Shown one piece after another: positions 55,749 through 63,639 of a stretch of 64,000 bases of DNA. Source of the DNA: Mycolicibacterium neworleansense (lineage in GTDB: Bacteria; Actinomycetota; Actinomycetes; Mycobacteriales; Mycobacteriaceae); contig NZ_CWKH01000001.1 in the NCBI RefSeq assembly GCF_001245615.1, positions 2,976,001 through 3,040,000 on the forward strand, read 5' to 3'. How positions within the stretch are numbered: position 1 is the first letter of the stretch; each line of letters starts with the position of its first letter. The notes below the pieces were generated by a model. That model saw only the letters and a program-made list of their open reading frames with translations. It was not told the origin of the DNA and did no database searches. The position numbers and the translations under genes are program-made.

Positions 55749-56738
55749 ATGATCGATTCAGCGGAAAAATTTGCCGATCCTCTGAGTGCGGCCACCGACG
55801 CCCTGTCAGAGATCCTGCGCACCGTGCGCCTGCACGGGGACACCGTCACCCGGTGGGCACCCACCGGGTCCTTTCACGTCGCCGTTCCGGGGGCGATCCG
55901 CGTGTTGCACATCGCCGAGACCGCGGGACTCACGTTGCACATCGACGGCCGGACCGTGTCGATGAATGGCGGCGACATGGCGCTGCTGGCCCGCGGCGAT
56001 GCACACGGCATCTCCCATGGCGATCCCGCCCGCCCGCGCACACTCTCCGACGATGACCGTAATCTCGATGCGCGGCAGGATCATTCGCTCTCACCACGCT
56101 GGCTCAGCGGAATCTTCGCCGTCGACAGCGCGGTTGCCGGCCCGCTGCTGTCGGTACTGCCGCCGGCCATCGTGATCCGGGCCGGCGCGCCCGGTCACGA
56201 GTGGTTACCGCTGAGCCTGCAGCTGTTGCTGGCCGAGACCACCGAACCGCGGCCGGGCGCCGGGGTGATGATCTCCCGCATCCTCGATCTGCTGTTCATC
56301 CATGCCCTGCGCGAGTGGTCCAGGTCTGCCGACGCCAGCCCGGGGTGGCTGACCGCTGCGATGGACCCGCAACTGGGTCCGGTGCTCACGGCCGTGCACA
56401 ACGACCCGGCGCATCCGTGGTCGGTCACCGAACTCGCCGACCTCGCCCGCCATTCGCGGTCAACCTTCGCCGAACGGTTCACCCGGCTGTTCGGGCAGTC
56501 ACCGGCCGCCTACGTCACCGAGCGCCGGCTCGACCGCGCCGCCGACCTGCTCCGGTCCACCACCACCTCGGTGAGCAAGATCGGACAGGCCGTCGGCTAC
56601 ACATCCGATTCCGCGTTCAGCCGGGCGTTCCAGCGCCGGTACGGCGCACCGCCGCTGCGGTGGCGCAACGGGCTGAGCTCTGACCCTCAGGGTCGGCTGT
56701 CTGCCGGCCCTGAATCGACAACGGAGATGCACACCTGA
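55749..56738 (+). CDS. AraC-family transcriptional regulator
   Basis: This is a 329-residue regulator. Residues 10-180 form a cupin-like ligand domain (TGSFHVAVPGAIRVLHIAE, GGDMALLARGDAHGISH). Residues 225-315 form the AraC double HTH (WSVTELADLARHSRSTFAERFTR, then RAADLLRSTTTSVSKIGQAVGYTSDSAFSRAF, cited by the first and last motifs only). It is divergent from the alpha/beta hydrolase gene, which is its likely target. The start at ATG 55749 has GAGG upstream. Its 3' end overlaps the convergent amiB gene by 52 nt. Confidence 0.9.
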   Translation: MIDSAEKFADPLSAATDALSEILRTVRLHGDTVTRWAPTGSFHVAVPGAIRVLHIAETAGLTLHIDGRTVSMNGGDMALLARGDAHGISHGDPARPRTLSDDDRNLDARQDHSLSPRWLSGIFAVDSAVAGPLLSVLPPAIVIRAGAPGHEWLPLSLQLLLAETTEPRPGAGVMISRILDLLFIHALREWSRSADASPGWLTAAMDPQLGPVLTAVHNDPAHPWSVTELADLARHSRSTFAERFTRLFGQSPAAYVTERRLDRAADLLRSTTTSVSKIGQAVGYTSDSAFSRAFQRRYGAPPLRWRNGLSSDPQGRLSAGPESTTEMHT

Positions 56739-57766
56739 TCCCTCTCCACAAGGTCCGCCCTCAGGGCAAGCGGACGGGGCGAGGACCCGGTGGTGAGGAC
56801 CGTGTGTGCGACGGGTTCGGCCAGCTCGATGCGAATCGCCCGCCGCAGTCCCCTTGCCCCGTACACCGGATCGAATCCTTTGCGCCGCACGAATTCGATG
56901 ACATCGTCCGCTACTTGGAGCCTCACCCCGCGACGTTTGAGCCGGCCAACCAGGTCGTGAACTTCCTTGCGGGTCACGCGTTCTGCGGTGTCGTCGTCGA
57001 ACGCGTCGAACACGACCATCTCGTCGATGCGATTGAAGAGCTCCGGATCGAAGAACGACTCAACCGCCTCGCGTCTCAGATCGGCGGTCTTGGCCGCCGG
57101 CCTCCGCCCGATGCGTTGCCATCGTTTCCGCCTGGACCGCTGCAGCGCAGCGCCTTCCAGCGAGCCGAGGTTGGAGGTCAGAAATATGTAGCTGTTGCGG
57201 AACGAGATCTTCTGCTGGCCGTTGGCCAACCGCAGTTCACCGGTGTCCAGCACGTGCAGCAGCGCCCGCAGCACGGTTGCGTCGGCCTTTTCGACTTCGT
57301 CGAACAACACGATCCCCGGCAGATACGGCCCGCCCTCGATCTTGGCCTTGTCGAACAGCGTGAACGATTCTTTGCTGCCCGCGTAGCCCGGCGGCGCACC
57401 CGACAGCGACGCGGCGTAGTGCTCCTGGGCCAGTGCACTCATGTCGATACGGCACATGTCGTCGGGGCCGGTCCGCAGCACCGCCGCGACCTGGCGCACC
57501 AGTTCGGTTTTCCCGACTCCGGTCGGCCCCACCAGCAGCACGCTGGACAGGGGCCGACCGGGATCGGCCACACCGATGTGCGCGATCGAGACCGCGCGCA
57601 CCACCGCGTCGACCGCGGGACGTTGTCCCAAAATCGCCTCGTTCAGTTTCCGTGACAATTCGTCGGGGTCGAAACGGCAGGCGGAATCGGCCTGGGCGGC
57701 AGGCTCTTCGGCCACCTTGGTCGAGTTGCGGTTCTGCTCGTGGTACATATCGGTCAGGTATGGCAA
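56687..57766 (-). CDS. amiB: AmiB-like AAA+ ATPase of the amidase operon
   Basis: This 359-residue protein has a single ClpB-type AAA+ module. It shows Walker A GPTGVGKT (80-87), the substrate-pore loop SLSGAPPGYAGS, Walker B GIVLFDEVEKAD (151-162), an arginine-bearing FFDPELFNRIDEMVVF and the sensor-2 GARGLRRAI. It lacks the N-terminal and first AAA+ domains of ClpB. In Pseudomonas aeruginosa an equivalent gene, amiB, follows amiE and its product is thought to act as a chaperone. Here too it follows amiE by 11 nt. The TTG at 57766 has AAGGGG upstream. Confidence 0.9.
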   Translation of the reverse strand: MPYLTDMYHEQNRNSTKVAEEPAAQADSACRFDPDELSRKLNEAILGQRPAVDAVVRAVSIAHIGVADPGRPLSSVLLVGPTGVGKTELVRQVAAVLRTGPDDMCRIDMSALAQEHYAASLSGAPPGYAGSKESFTLFDKAKIEGGPYLPGIVLFDEVEKADATVLRALLHVLDTGELRLANGQQKISFRNSYIFLTSNLGSLEGAALQRSRRKRWQRIGRRPAAKTADLRREAVESFFDPELFNRIDEMVVFDAFDDDTAERVTRKEVHDLVGRLKRRGVRLQVADDVIEFVRRKGFDPVYGARGLRRAIRIELAEPVAHTVLTTGSSPRPLALRADLVERDQVCISVVDSGPADSRP

Positions 57767-57777
57767 CGCGTGCCCCT

Positions 57778-58815
57778 TCAGGCTTCGATGGTCTGTTCGA
57801 CCGGAAGTGAACCGACCCGGCAGTCAGCGACCCCGACCGTGGTCCTCGTGATCGACTCCACCCGCTCCTGGGCCTTCTGCGCATCGGTCACCCACAGCTT
57901 GTAGAACTCGAATGGGCAGTCGGCGACGCCCTTGTCGCCGTCGCCGGCCGCATGCACGCCGGAATAGCCGCGGTGCAGCAGCTTGAACAGATGATTCTGC
58001 GACTGATCGTTCTCTCGCGCATCGCGGATGGCGGCCAAGGACAGCTGCGCGTACTGGATTCCGTACTCTTCCTCGCCGGTCTCGCCGAGCGTTCGCCCGT
58101 CGAAGCCGATGATCGCCGAGTGGCCGAAGTAGGAATAGACCCCGTCGAAGCCGGCCGCATTGGCAACTGCCACATAGCAATTGTTGGCCCAGGCCATGGC
58201 CTTGGCCATCAACACCTGCTGGTCCTTGGCCGGGTACATGTAGCCCTGGCAGCGCACGATCAGTTCGGCGCCCTTCATCGCACAGTCCCGCCAGATCTCC
58301 GGGTAATTCCCGTCGTCACAGATGATCAGGGAGATCTTGAGACCCTTCGGGCCGTCGGTGACGTAGGTGGTGTCGCCCGGGTACCAACCCTCGATCGGGC
58401 ACCACGGCAGGATCTTTCGGTACTTCTGGACGATGTCGCCCTTGTCGTCGATCAGCACGAGGGTGTTGTACGGGGGCTTGTTCGGGTGGTCCTCGTGGCG
58501 CTCACCGGTGATCGAGAAGACGCCCCAGGTTCCGGCTTCCCGGCAGGCAGCCGAGAAGATGGCGGTTTCGTCGCCTGGGACGGTGGCCGCCGTGTCGTAC
58601 ATCTCCTGCTCGTCGTACATGATTCCCTGCGTCGAATACTCAGGGAACACAACGAGATCCATGCCGGGCAGACCCGACTTCATGCCGATCAGCATGTCCG
58701 CGATCTTGCGGGCGTTGTCGAGCACTTCGGCCCGGGTGTGCAGCCGGGGCATCTTGTAGTTCACCACGGCGACGCCGACGGTGTCGTTGCTGGACGAGAT
58801 ATCTCCGTGCCTCAT
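57778..58815 (-). CDS. amiE: Aliphatic amidase AmiE
   Basis: This cytoplasmic nitrilase-superfamily amidase hydrolyses short aliphatic amides such as acetamide and propionamide to the acid and ammonia. The 345-residue protein is strikingly similar to the Pseudomonas enzyme from its first residues ([19 protein letters not shown]). The triad is at the same positions: Glu59 (VVFPEY), Lys134 (YRKILPWCP) and Cys166 ([10 protein letters not shown]). The start has AAGGAG upstream. It lies in the order amiS-amiE-amiB. Formamidase AmiF is a close relative, but the N-terminus and overall match favour AmiE. Confidence 0.97.
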   Translation of the reverse strand: MRHGDISSSNDTVGVAVVNYKMPRLHTRAEVLDNARKIADMLIGMKSGLPGMDLVVFPEYSTQGIMYDEQEMYDTAATVPGDETAIFSAACREAGTWGVFSITGERHEDHPNKPPYNTLVLIDDKGDIVQKYRKILPWCPIEGWYPGDTTYVTDGPKGLKISLIICDDGNYPEIWRDCAMKGAELIVRCQGYMYPAKDQQVLMAKAMAWANNCYVAVANAAGFDGVYSYFGHSAIIGFDGRTLGETGEEEYGIQYAQLSLAAIRDARENDQSQNHLFKLLHRGYSGVHAAGDGDKGVADCPFEFYKLWVTDAQKAQERVESITRTTVGVADCRVGSLPVEQTIEA

Positions 58816-58845
58816 TGATTACTCCTTGATGTGGGTGGTGGTGAT

Positions 58846-59475
58846 TCAGCTGTATGCGGGTTCATTTGTGGTCGCGCGGGTTTGATGCGATCGGTGAGAG
58901 GCGAGCGCCCTCGCGACGAAGAACAGGGCGACGAGTCCCACCGCCCAGATCGCCGCGACGCCGGGCGAGGTGTGATAGTTGCCGCTGAGCATGAGAAATG
59001 CGGGAAGCGTGCATGTCGGCTGGCTGAGCAACACCACCGACCAGCCGGTGAAGCGGGCCAGCCGGTCCCGGTGAAGCCCCAGCACCAGGAAGAACAACAG
59101 CCACAGCGCCGCCCAGGCGAGCCAGATGACCCCGAACACGGGATCGTTGACGACGGCGAAGGACAGGGCGGAATAGACCACCGCTCCTCCCACGACGAAC
59201 AGCGAAAACCAGCCGATGCCTTCGGGTTCCAGTCCCGCCAGGTTGACGATCCCGACGTACAGATAGGTGAATCCGAACAGGTACAGACCTGATGCCGCCA
59301 GGGTGGCAGCGGGGTCCCCGGCGGCCATCACCAGCATGACGGTTGGCAGCACGCACTGCAGGGCTCCGACGAACAGGTTGAGCACCGCCGCGGACCGCGC
59401 GGGCACCACGTTCAACAACATCAACCCGTTGACGAAAAGCACCGCACCGACGTAAAGGAGACCGACGTTGCCCAT
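58846..59475 (-). CDS. amiS: AmiS/UreI-family amide or urea channel
   Basis: This 209-residue integral membrane protein has six to seven helices (first: LLYVGAVLFVNGLMLL). It has the AmiS/UreI segments LYLFGFTYLYVGIVNLAGLEPEGIGWFS (given by LFGFTYLYVGI and EGIGWFS) and GVIWLAWAALWLLFF. The family passes short amides or urea across the membrane. It is the first gene of the amiS-amiE-amiB unit, with a strong promoter and operator upstream. A start at ATG 59475 has GAGG upstream. Confidence 0.93.
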   Translation of the reverse strand: MGNVGLLYVGAVLFVNGLMLLNVVPARSAAVLNLFVGALQCVLPTVMLVMAAGDPAATLAASGLYLFGFTYLYVGIVNLAGLEPEGIGWFSLFVVGGAVVYSALSFAVVNDPVFGVIWLAWAALWLLFFLVLGLHRDRLARFTGWSVVLLSQPTCTLPAFLMLSGNYHTSPGVAAIWAVGLVALFFVARALASHRSHQTRATTNEPAYS

Positions 59476-59492
59476 CGAGGCACCTCAATTAC

Positions 59493-59522
59493 TTCCAGAT
59501 GGAATATGTCCAAATGAAAGTA
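59493..59522. promoter_or_regulatory. Two operator-like sites at the amiS promoter
   Basis: TTCCAGATGGAA (59493-59504) is a TTCCA-N2-TGGAA palindrome. A second, weaker copy, TCCAAATGAAAGTA (59509-59522), overlaps the -10 element. The same palindrome with the same flanks (TACTTCCA-N2-TGGAAT) occurs at 60700-60711 in the amiC/MarR gap. Confidence 0.7.
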
Positions 59523-59545
59523 AGTGACGGCCGCCACACTGTCAA
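59517..59545 (-). promoter_or_regulatory. Promoter of amiS-amiE-amiB
   Basis: On the minus strand TTGACA (59545-59540), a 17-bp spacer and TACTTT (59522-59517) form a near-consensus sigma-A promoter. The predicted start near 59510 is directly followed by the operator at 59504-59493. Confidence 0.75.
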
Positions 59546-59558
59546 CAGCCGGCGCGGA

Positions 59559-60647
59559 TCAGTCCCGCAGATGGGCCGGTAGCGTTGTGACGATCTCGAA
59601 ATCGACCCCGTCGGCAACCGCGAGGTGAACCGGTTGGCGGGTGCGGTGTGCGCTGAACTCCACCGTGCCGCGCGGACTGTCGTATGCGGCGCCGTCGGCG
59701 ACCGCCTCGATATCCACCCTGTCGCCCGACCGACGGATCATCTCAGCGAGGAAATAGGCTCCCTCATAACAGGATTCGGCCGCATTGCCCAGCGCGGGGG
59801 CTCCCGAGCCGTTCACCGCCAGGTATCGGTCGAGCAGTTCCATCGAGTTGCGGCCCACCATCGAGCGAAAATAGGACGCCGCGACGAACAACCCCTTGGT
59901 CGCGTCGTGGCCGCTGGCGATCAACATGTTCTCGTCCATCAGGGGACTGAACCGCAGCAGTTCCTCGTGCAGCCCCCGTTGCGCGAACGCTCGATTGAAC
60001 TCGACCGCATCCTGGCCGACGAGCAACATCAGCACGGCCTCACACCGTGACCGCGCGACCTTGTCGACGAGACGGGCGATGTCGCCCTGACCCAGCGCCA
60101 CGAACGAGCCGCCGACCAGATCCAGTGACAGCTCCTGGACATACCGGCGGACCTCGGACAGTGACGTCCGCGGCCACACGTAGTCATCGCCTACGACGAA
60201 CCATTTGCGGATGCCGAGGTTGTCGCGCATCCAACGCAGCGCGGGCGCCAGCTGCTGGTCGGGTGTCTCACCGCAGCAATAGATTCCGCGCCTGCGCTCG
60301 CCGCCTTCGTACAGCGCGGGGTAGGTGTAGGGCACCCGGCCGGCCACCACCGGCGCCAGCGCGTGGCGCACCGACGAGATGTGCCAACCGCTCACGGCAT
60401 CGATACGCCCGTGGTCGATCAACCGCTTCACCTCGGCCGCCACGGCCGTCGGATGCGCGCCCCCGTCGACCACCTCGATGTGGACCTCGCGGCCCATCAC
60501 TCCGCCGGCCGCGTTGAGATCGTGCGCGACCAGGTCTCCGACCGCCTCGCATGACGGCCCGAAGATTCCGGCGGGCCCTTGCAGCGGCACCACCATCGCC
60601 AGCCGCCATTCGGCATCGCGGCCGACGGTGCGTACTCCTACGTTCAC
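59559..60647 (-). CDS. amiC: AmiC-like amide-sensor (ABC-type substrate-binding fold)
   Basis: This 362-residue protein of the branched-chain-amino-acid-binding-protein/AmiC family has LAMVVPLQGPAGIFG, VVDGGAHPTAVAAEV, the hinge segment VSGWHISSVRHALAPVV, FVVGDDYVWPRTSLSEVRRYV and NAAESCYEGAYFLAEM. It has no signal peptide, so it works in the cytoplasm as a sensor, like Pseudomonas AmiC. No AmiR antiterminator is present here. I start at GTG 60647; the ATG 17 codons further on is possible. It is divergent from the MarR gene and followed by amiS after 83 bp. Confidence 0.88.
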   Translation of the reverse strand: MNVGVRTVGRDAEWRLAMVVPLQGPAGIFGPSCEAVGDLVAHDLNAAGGVMGREVHIEVVDGGAHPTAVAAEVKRLIDHGRIDAVSGWHISSVRHALAPVVAGRVPYTYPALYEGGERRRGIYCCGETPDQQLAPALRWMRDNLGIRKWFVVGDDYVWPRTSLSEVRRYVQELSLDLVGGSFVALGQGDIARLVDKVARSRCEAVLMLLVGQDAVEFNRAFAQRGLHEELLRFSPLMDENMLIASGHDATKGLFVAASYFRSMVGRNSMELLDRYLAVNGSGAPALGNAAESCYEGAYFLAEMIRRSGDRVDIEAVADGAAYDSPRGTVEFSAHRTRQPVHLAVADGVDFEIVTTLPAHLRD

Positions 60648-60699
60648 CCCCGCAGTCCAATCCTCGTTACCGGGCAGACGAGATGGTCGGCTAGAATCA

Positions 60700-60711
60700 T
60701 TCCACTTGGAA
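60700..60711. promoter_or_regulatory. Operator-like palindrome in the amiC/MarR gap
   Basis: TTCCACTTGGAA matches the site at 59493-59504, including flanks. It lies just upstream of a possible -10 (TATCCT, 60713-60718) of the MarR gene, consistent with autoregulation plus control of amiC. Confidence 0.65.
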
Positions 60712-60763
60712 GTATCCTCGCGTGAGCGGTGCGAGGCAATCGCCAGTTGGGAGGGTGGCCGCG

Positions 60764-61177
60764 ATGACAGAGGTGCTCCCACCGGATGGCAGCGCCACGC
60801 CGTCGAGCAGCGAGCTTCTGCGCGCCGCACGCATGCTCGGCGCCGTCATCGAACGCCAGGTCAGCGGCGAGGACCTGACGCTCGACGACTGGCTGGTCTT
60901 GGCGGCACTGGCCCAATCCCCGGGCCTGACCATGGCGGAGTTACGCACCCAGACCCAGGCCGCCGCGCCCACGTTGACCCGCGTGGTCGACCGGCTGGCC
61001 GGCCGCGCCCTGGTGTTCCGGGAGGTCGACGCCGATGACCGCCGCAAGGTGCGGGTGAACTTGAGCAAGCGCGGCTCTGCACTGCATGCTCGCCTGCTCA
61101 CCACGGTCGGCCCGGCAGAACAGGCCTGGTTCGACGAGTACGGTGGCGTCACTCCGTGGGTGCGAGCCGGGCGCTGA
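60764..61177 (+). CDS. MarR-family regulator of the amidase operon
   Basis: This 137-residue winged-helix regulator has LTLDDWLVLAALAQSPGLTM, the recognition helix region RTQTQAAAPTLTRVVDRLAG and the wing VDADDRRKVRVNLSKRG, followed by a dimer helix. The start at ATG 60764 has GGGAGGG upstream; GTG 60722 would lie too close to the predicted -10. Its divergent position from amiC and the shared operator motif make it the probable amidase repressor. A MarR-like regulator is also reported for the M. smegmatis acetamidase locus. Confidence 0.88.
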   Translation: MTEVLPPDGSATPSSSELLRAARMLGAVIERQVSGEDLTLDDWLVLAALAQSPGLTMAELRTQTQAAAPTLTRVVDRLAGRALVFREVDADDRRKVRVNLSKRGSALHARLLTTVGPAEQAWFDEYGGVTPWVRAGR

Positions 61178-61181
61178 CCCG

Positions 61182-61940
61182 TCAGCTGCTCTTGGCCAGG
61201 AATCGGCGGAACAGCGGCCAGGCGATTGCCACGTTGTACAGCAGCCCGCCGGCCAGGTAGGGCCACCACGCGCCGTGCGCGCTGGCCACCCAGAACGCCT
61301 TGGCCGCCCAATACGGCGGCAGCACACCGAACGCCAGGTTCCACGGCGAGTCGATGAACCAGGGCAGACACGGCAGCCCGGCGATGAGCATGCCCAGCGC
61401 GCGCAACATGGCGATGCCTTGGATCTTGTTGCCCGCCAGGGCGATTATCAGCAGCAATGTCACCACCGCGGACAACCCGGCGACCAGCCCGATCGGGATC
61501 AGCGCGCCGGTCAAGCCGGGCTCCAGCAGGCCGCTGAACGACAGCGTCGCGATCACATAGACCGTGGTGACCGCCATGACGGTGCCCGCGCGGTAGGCGA
61601 AGAAGGTCGACATCGGCACCGGGGTCACGCGCAGTGCGGCCATCGTGCCGGCGTCGACCTCGTCCAGCATCAGGAACGCACCCAGTCCGCCGGCGATGAT
61701 GATGCTGGTGAGCAGCAGGAACGCGGTGAGCACCAGCGGGTAGTACGGCACCAGGTCGAAGTTGTAACGCTGCGCGAGCATCTCGGTGACCTTCGGCGTC
61801 AGGATCGCCACGCCGCTGGTCCAGATCACCGGCGCGAGCACCACCATGACGAGCAACGGATCTCGGTACGTGCCGCGAATGTCGTTGCGGCCGAAGGCGG
61901 CCAGGGCGCGGCCCGTGGCGGAATTCAGCATCGCGGTCAC
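61182..61940 (-). CDS. ABC-2 type exporter permease B
   Basis: This 252-residue membrane protein has six hydrophobic helices, typical of the ABC-2 fold (VMVVLAPVIWTSGVAIL, LTSIIIAGGLGAFLMLDEVDAGTMAALRVTPV cited by its MLDEVDAGT motif, and PYWAAKAFWVASA at the end). GTG 61940 overlaps the stop of permease A (GTGA). It would form the membrane part of an exporter together with the two genes upstream. It ends 4 bp from the convergent MarR gene. The substrate is unknown. Confidence 0.88.
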   Translation of the reverse strand: MTAMLNSATGRALAAFGRNDIRGTYRDPLLVMVVLAPVIWTSGVAILTPKVTEMLAQRYNFDLVPYYPLVLTAFLLLTSIIIAGGLGAFLMLDEVDAGTMAALRVTPVPMSTFFAYRAGTVMAVTTVYVIATLSFSGLLEPGLTGALIPIGLVAGLSAVVTLLLIIALAGNKIQGIAMLRALGMLIAGLPCLPWFIDSPWNLAFGVLPPYWAAKAFWVASAHGAWWPYLAGGLLYNVAIAWPLFRRFLAKSS

Positions 61941-62650
61941 AGCACACCCGACCTTTCGACGACGTAGCGGCCGAACAGCACATGGGCGGCCCGCCACAGA
62001 ACGACAAGCGACAGCACGGGATAGAGCACCGAATAGAGCCACTGCCCGCCCGTCAACGTGACCTGGTCGAACGCGGCACCCAACAACAGCAGGGGCCCTT
62101 GGGTCGGCACGACATGGAGCACGGGATGCGGCCATAGGCCCGAGTAGTAGATCAGCGGCGGCACCAGCATGATCGCCAGCGGGATGGTCGCGGCCAGAAA
62201 CCAGTCGGTGACCGAGGCGAACGGCAGCGAAGTGATGAACCCGACCAGCAGCATCAGCAGCGTGCCGAGCACCACCCCGAGGATCAAAGGCACCGGGTGA
62301 TAGGCGAATCCGTCTGCGACAGTTGACACGACAATCGCCACGAACAGCGAGATGGCCACCAGCACCACGAGTTTGGCGACGAGGTACTCCCAGAACCGCA
62401 GCGGCGTGGCGATGATTGCGCCGAGCGTGCGTTCCTGCTTCTCGAAGAACACCGAACCGCCGACGAAGAAGAACCCGATGATCGCGATGTCGCCGGCCAG
62501 CACATAGGGCTCGGCGACCGGGCGCAGATCGCGCGGCATCGGCAACAGCACCGCCAACCAGATCAGGCCCGAGAACACCCCCGCGTGCAGGAACTTCTGC
62601 CGGGTCGCAATGGTCAGTTCGAGCCGGGTCGCGGTGAGCAAGCGGGTCAC
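61937..62650 (-). CDS. ABC-2 type exporter permease A
   Basis: This 237-residue membrane protein has about six helices. Its GGSVFFEKQERTLGAIIATPL motif corresponds to the E-x-x-x-G-T conserved segment of ABC-2 permeases. GTG 62650 overlaps the stop of the ATPase gene and its own stop overlaps permease B, so all three are translationally coupled. The two permeases differ in sequence and are expected to form a heterodimer. Confidence 0.88.
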   Translation of the reverse strand: MTRLLTATRLELTIATRQKFLHAGVFSGLIWLAVLLPMPRDLRPVAEPYVLAGDIAIIGFFFVGGSVFFEKQERTLGAIIATPLRFWEYLVAKLVVLVAISLFVAIVVSTVADGFAYHPVPLILGVVLGTLLMLLVGFITSLPFASVTDWFLAATIPLAIMLVPPLIYYSGLWPHPVLHVVPTQGPLLLLGAAFDQVTLTGGQWLYSVLYPVLSLVVLWRAAHVLFGRYVVERSGVL

Positions 62651-63519
62651 GACAGCTGCCGCCCGGTGACCTCGACGAAGACGTCGTCGAGACTGGCTTC
62701 ACGGCTGTGGATGGTCTCGACGTGCTGATTGCGCAGGACCGCATGGAATTCCGGGTCATCGGCCAGCCCGTCCATCCCGTATTCGGCCGTGGTGAGCCCA
62801 CCGGGCGTGCGGTACTGCACCCGTACGCGGCGTTGGCTACGGGCGATTTTCAGTTCGGCCGGGGTGTCGAGCGCGACGATGTTGCCGTCGACGACGAAGG
62901 CCACCCGGTCGCACAGCTCGTCGGCGGTGGACATGTCGTGCGTGGTGAGAAAGATCGTGCGGCCGCGGGCTTTCAGGTCCAGGATGATGTCCTTGACCTT
63001 GCGGGCGGTGACGGGGTCGAGCCCTGAGGTGGGCTCATCGAGGAACAACAGCTCAGGGTTGTTGATCAGCGACCGCGCGAACGTCAGCCGCATCTGCATT
63101 CCCTTGGAGTACTTGGCAACTCGGGTGTTGGCGGCGTGGGCCAGGCCGACCGCGTCCAGCAGTTCCATCGGGTCGGCCGTCGCACCACCATAGAGAGAAC
63201 CGAAGAACCTGAGGTTCTCCAGACCGGTGAGCTTGTGATAGTGGTTGGGCAGTTCGAAGGAGACGCCGACGCGCTGGTAGTAGTCCGGCCCCCAGTCCAC
63301 CGGGTCGCGCCCCCACACCGTGGCTTGGCCGCCATGGCCGCGCAGCAGTCCGATGAGCAACTTCTGGGTGGTGGATTTCCCGGCGCCGCTGGGGCCGAGG
63401 AATCCGAATATCTCACCGTTTCCTACGGCGAAGTCCATTCCCCGCACCGCCGGTTCGGCGGCCTTGGGGTAGGTGAATGTCAATCCTCGAACGTCGATGA
63501 CCTCGGTTGCCGTGCTCAT
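62647..63519 (-). CDS. ABC exporter ATPase
   Basis: This 290-residue ATP-binding protein powers the two permeases. It has Walker A GPSGAGKST, a Q-loop region (GVSFELPNHY), an ABC signature read as YSKGMQMRLTFARSL, Walker B LLFLDEPTSGLDP and switch His TTHD. The signature has KG instead of the common SGG, as in many ABC-2 exporter ATPases. The C-terminal ~70 residues form an accessory domain. ATG 63519 has AAAGGG upstream; ten more codons upstream are open but unsupported. Confidence 0.94.
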   Translation of the reverse strand: MSTATEVIDVRGLTFTYPKAAEPAVRGMDFAVGNGEIFGFLGPSGAGKSTTQKLLIGLLRGHGGQATVWGRDPVDWGPDYYQRVGVSFELPNHYHKLTGLENLRFFGSLYGGATADPMELLDAVGLAHAANTRVAKYSKGMQMRLTFARSLINNPELLFLDEPTSGLDPVTARKVKDIILDLKARGRTIFLTTHDMSTADELCDRVAFVVDGNIVALDTPAELKIARSQRRVRVQYRTPGGLTTAEYGMDGLADDPEFHAVLRNQHVETIHSREASLDDVFVEVTGRQLS

Positions 63520-63594
63520 CAGTGCCCTTTCCGCGCAGACGAAAACCACATCTCCGACCAGACTTCCCGGAACACCGGATCAGACTGTACTAAA

Positions 63595-63614
63595 CTTTCA
63601 GAAATAATTGAAGG
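63595..63614. promoter_or_regulatory. Imperfect inverted repeat between the ABC exporter and regulator genes
   Basis: CTTTCA-N8-TGAAGG lies just downstream of a possible -10, TAAACT (63591-63596), 26 bp before the GTG of the regulator. It is a candidate operator for the divergent pair. Confidence 0.4.
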
Positions 63615-63639
63615 CTATTTCGGGCGAGGAGGTTTCACG

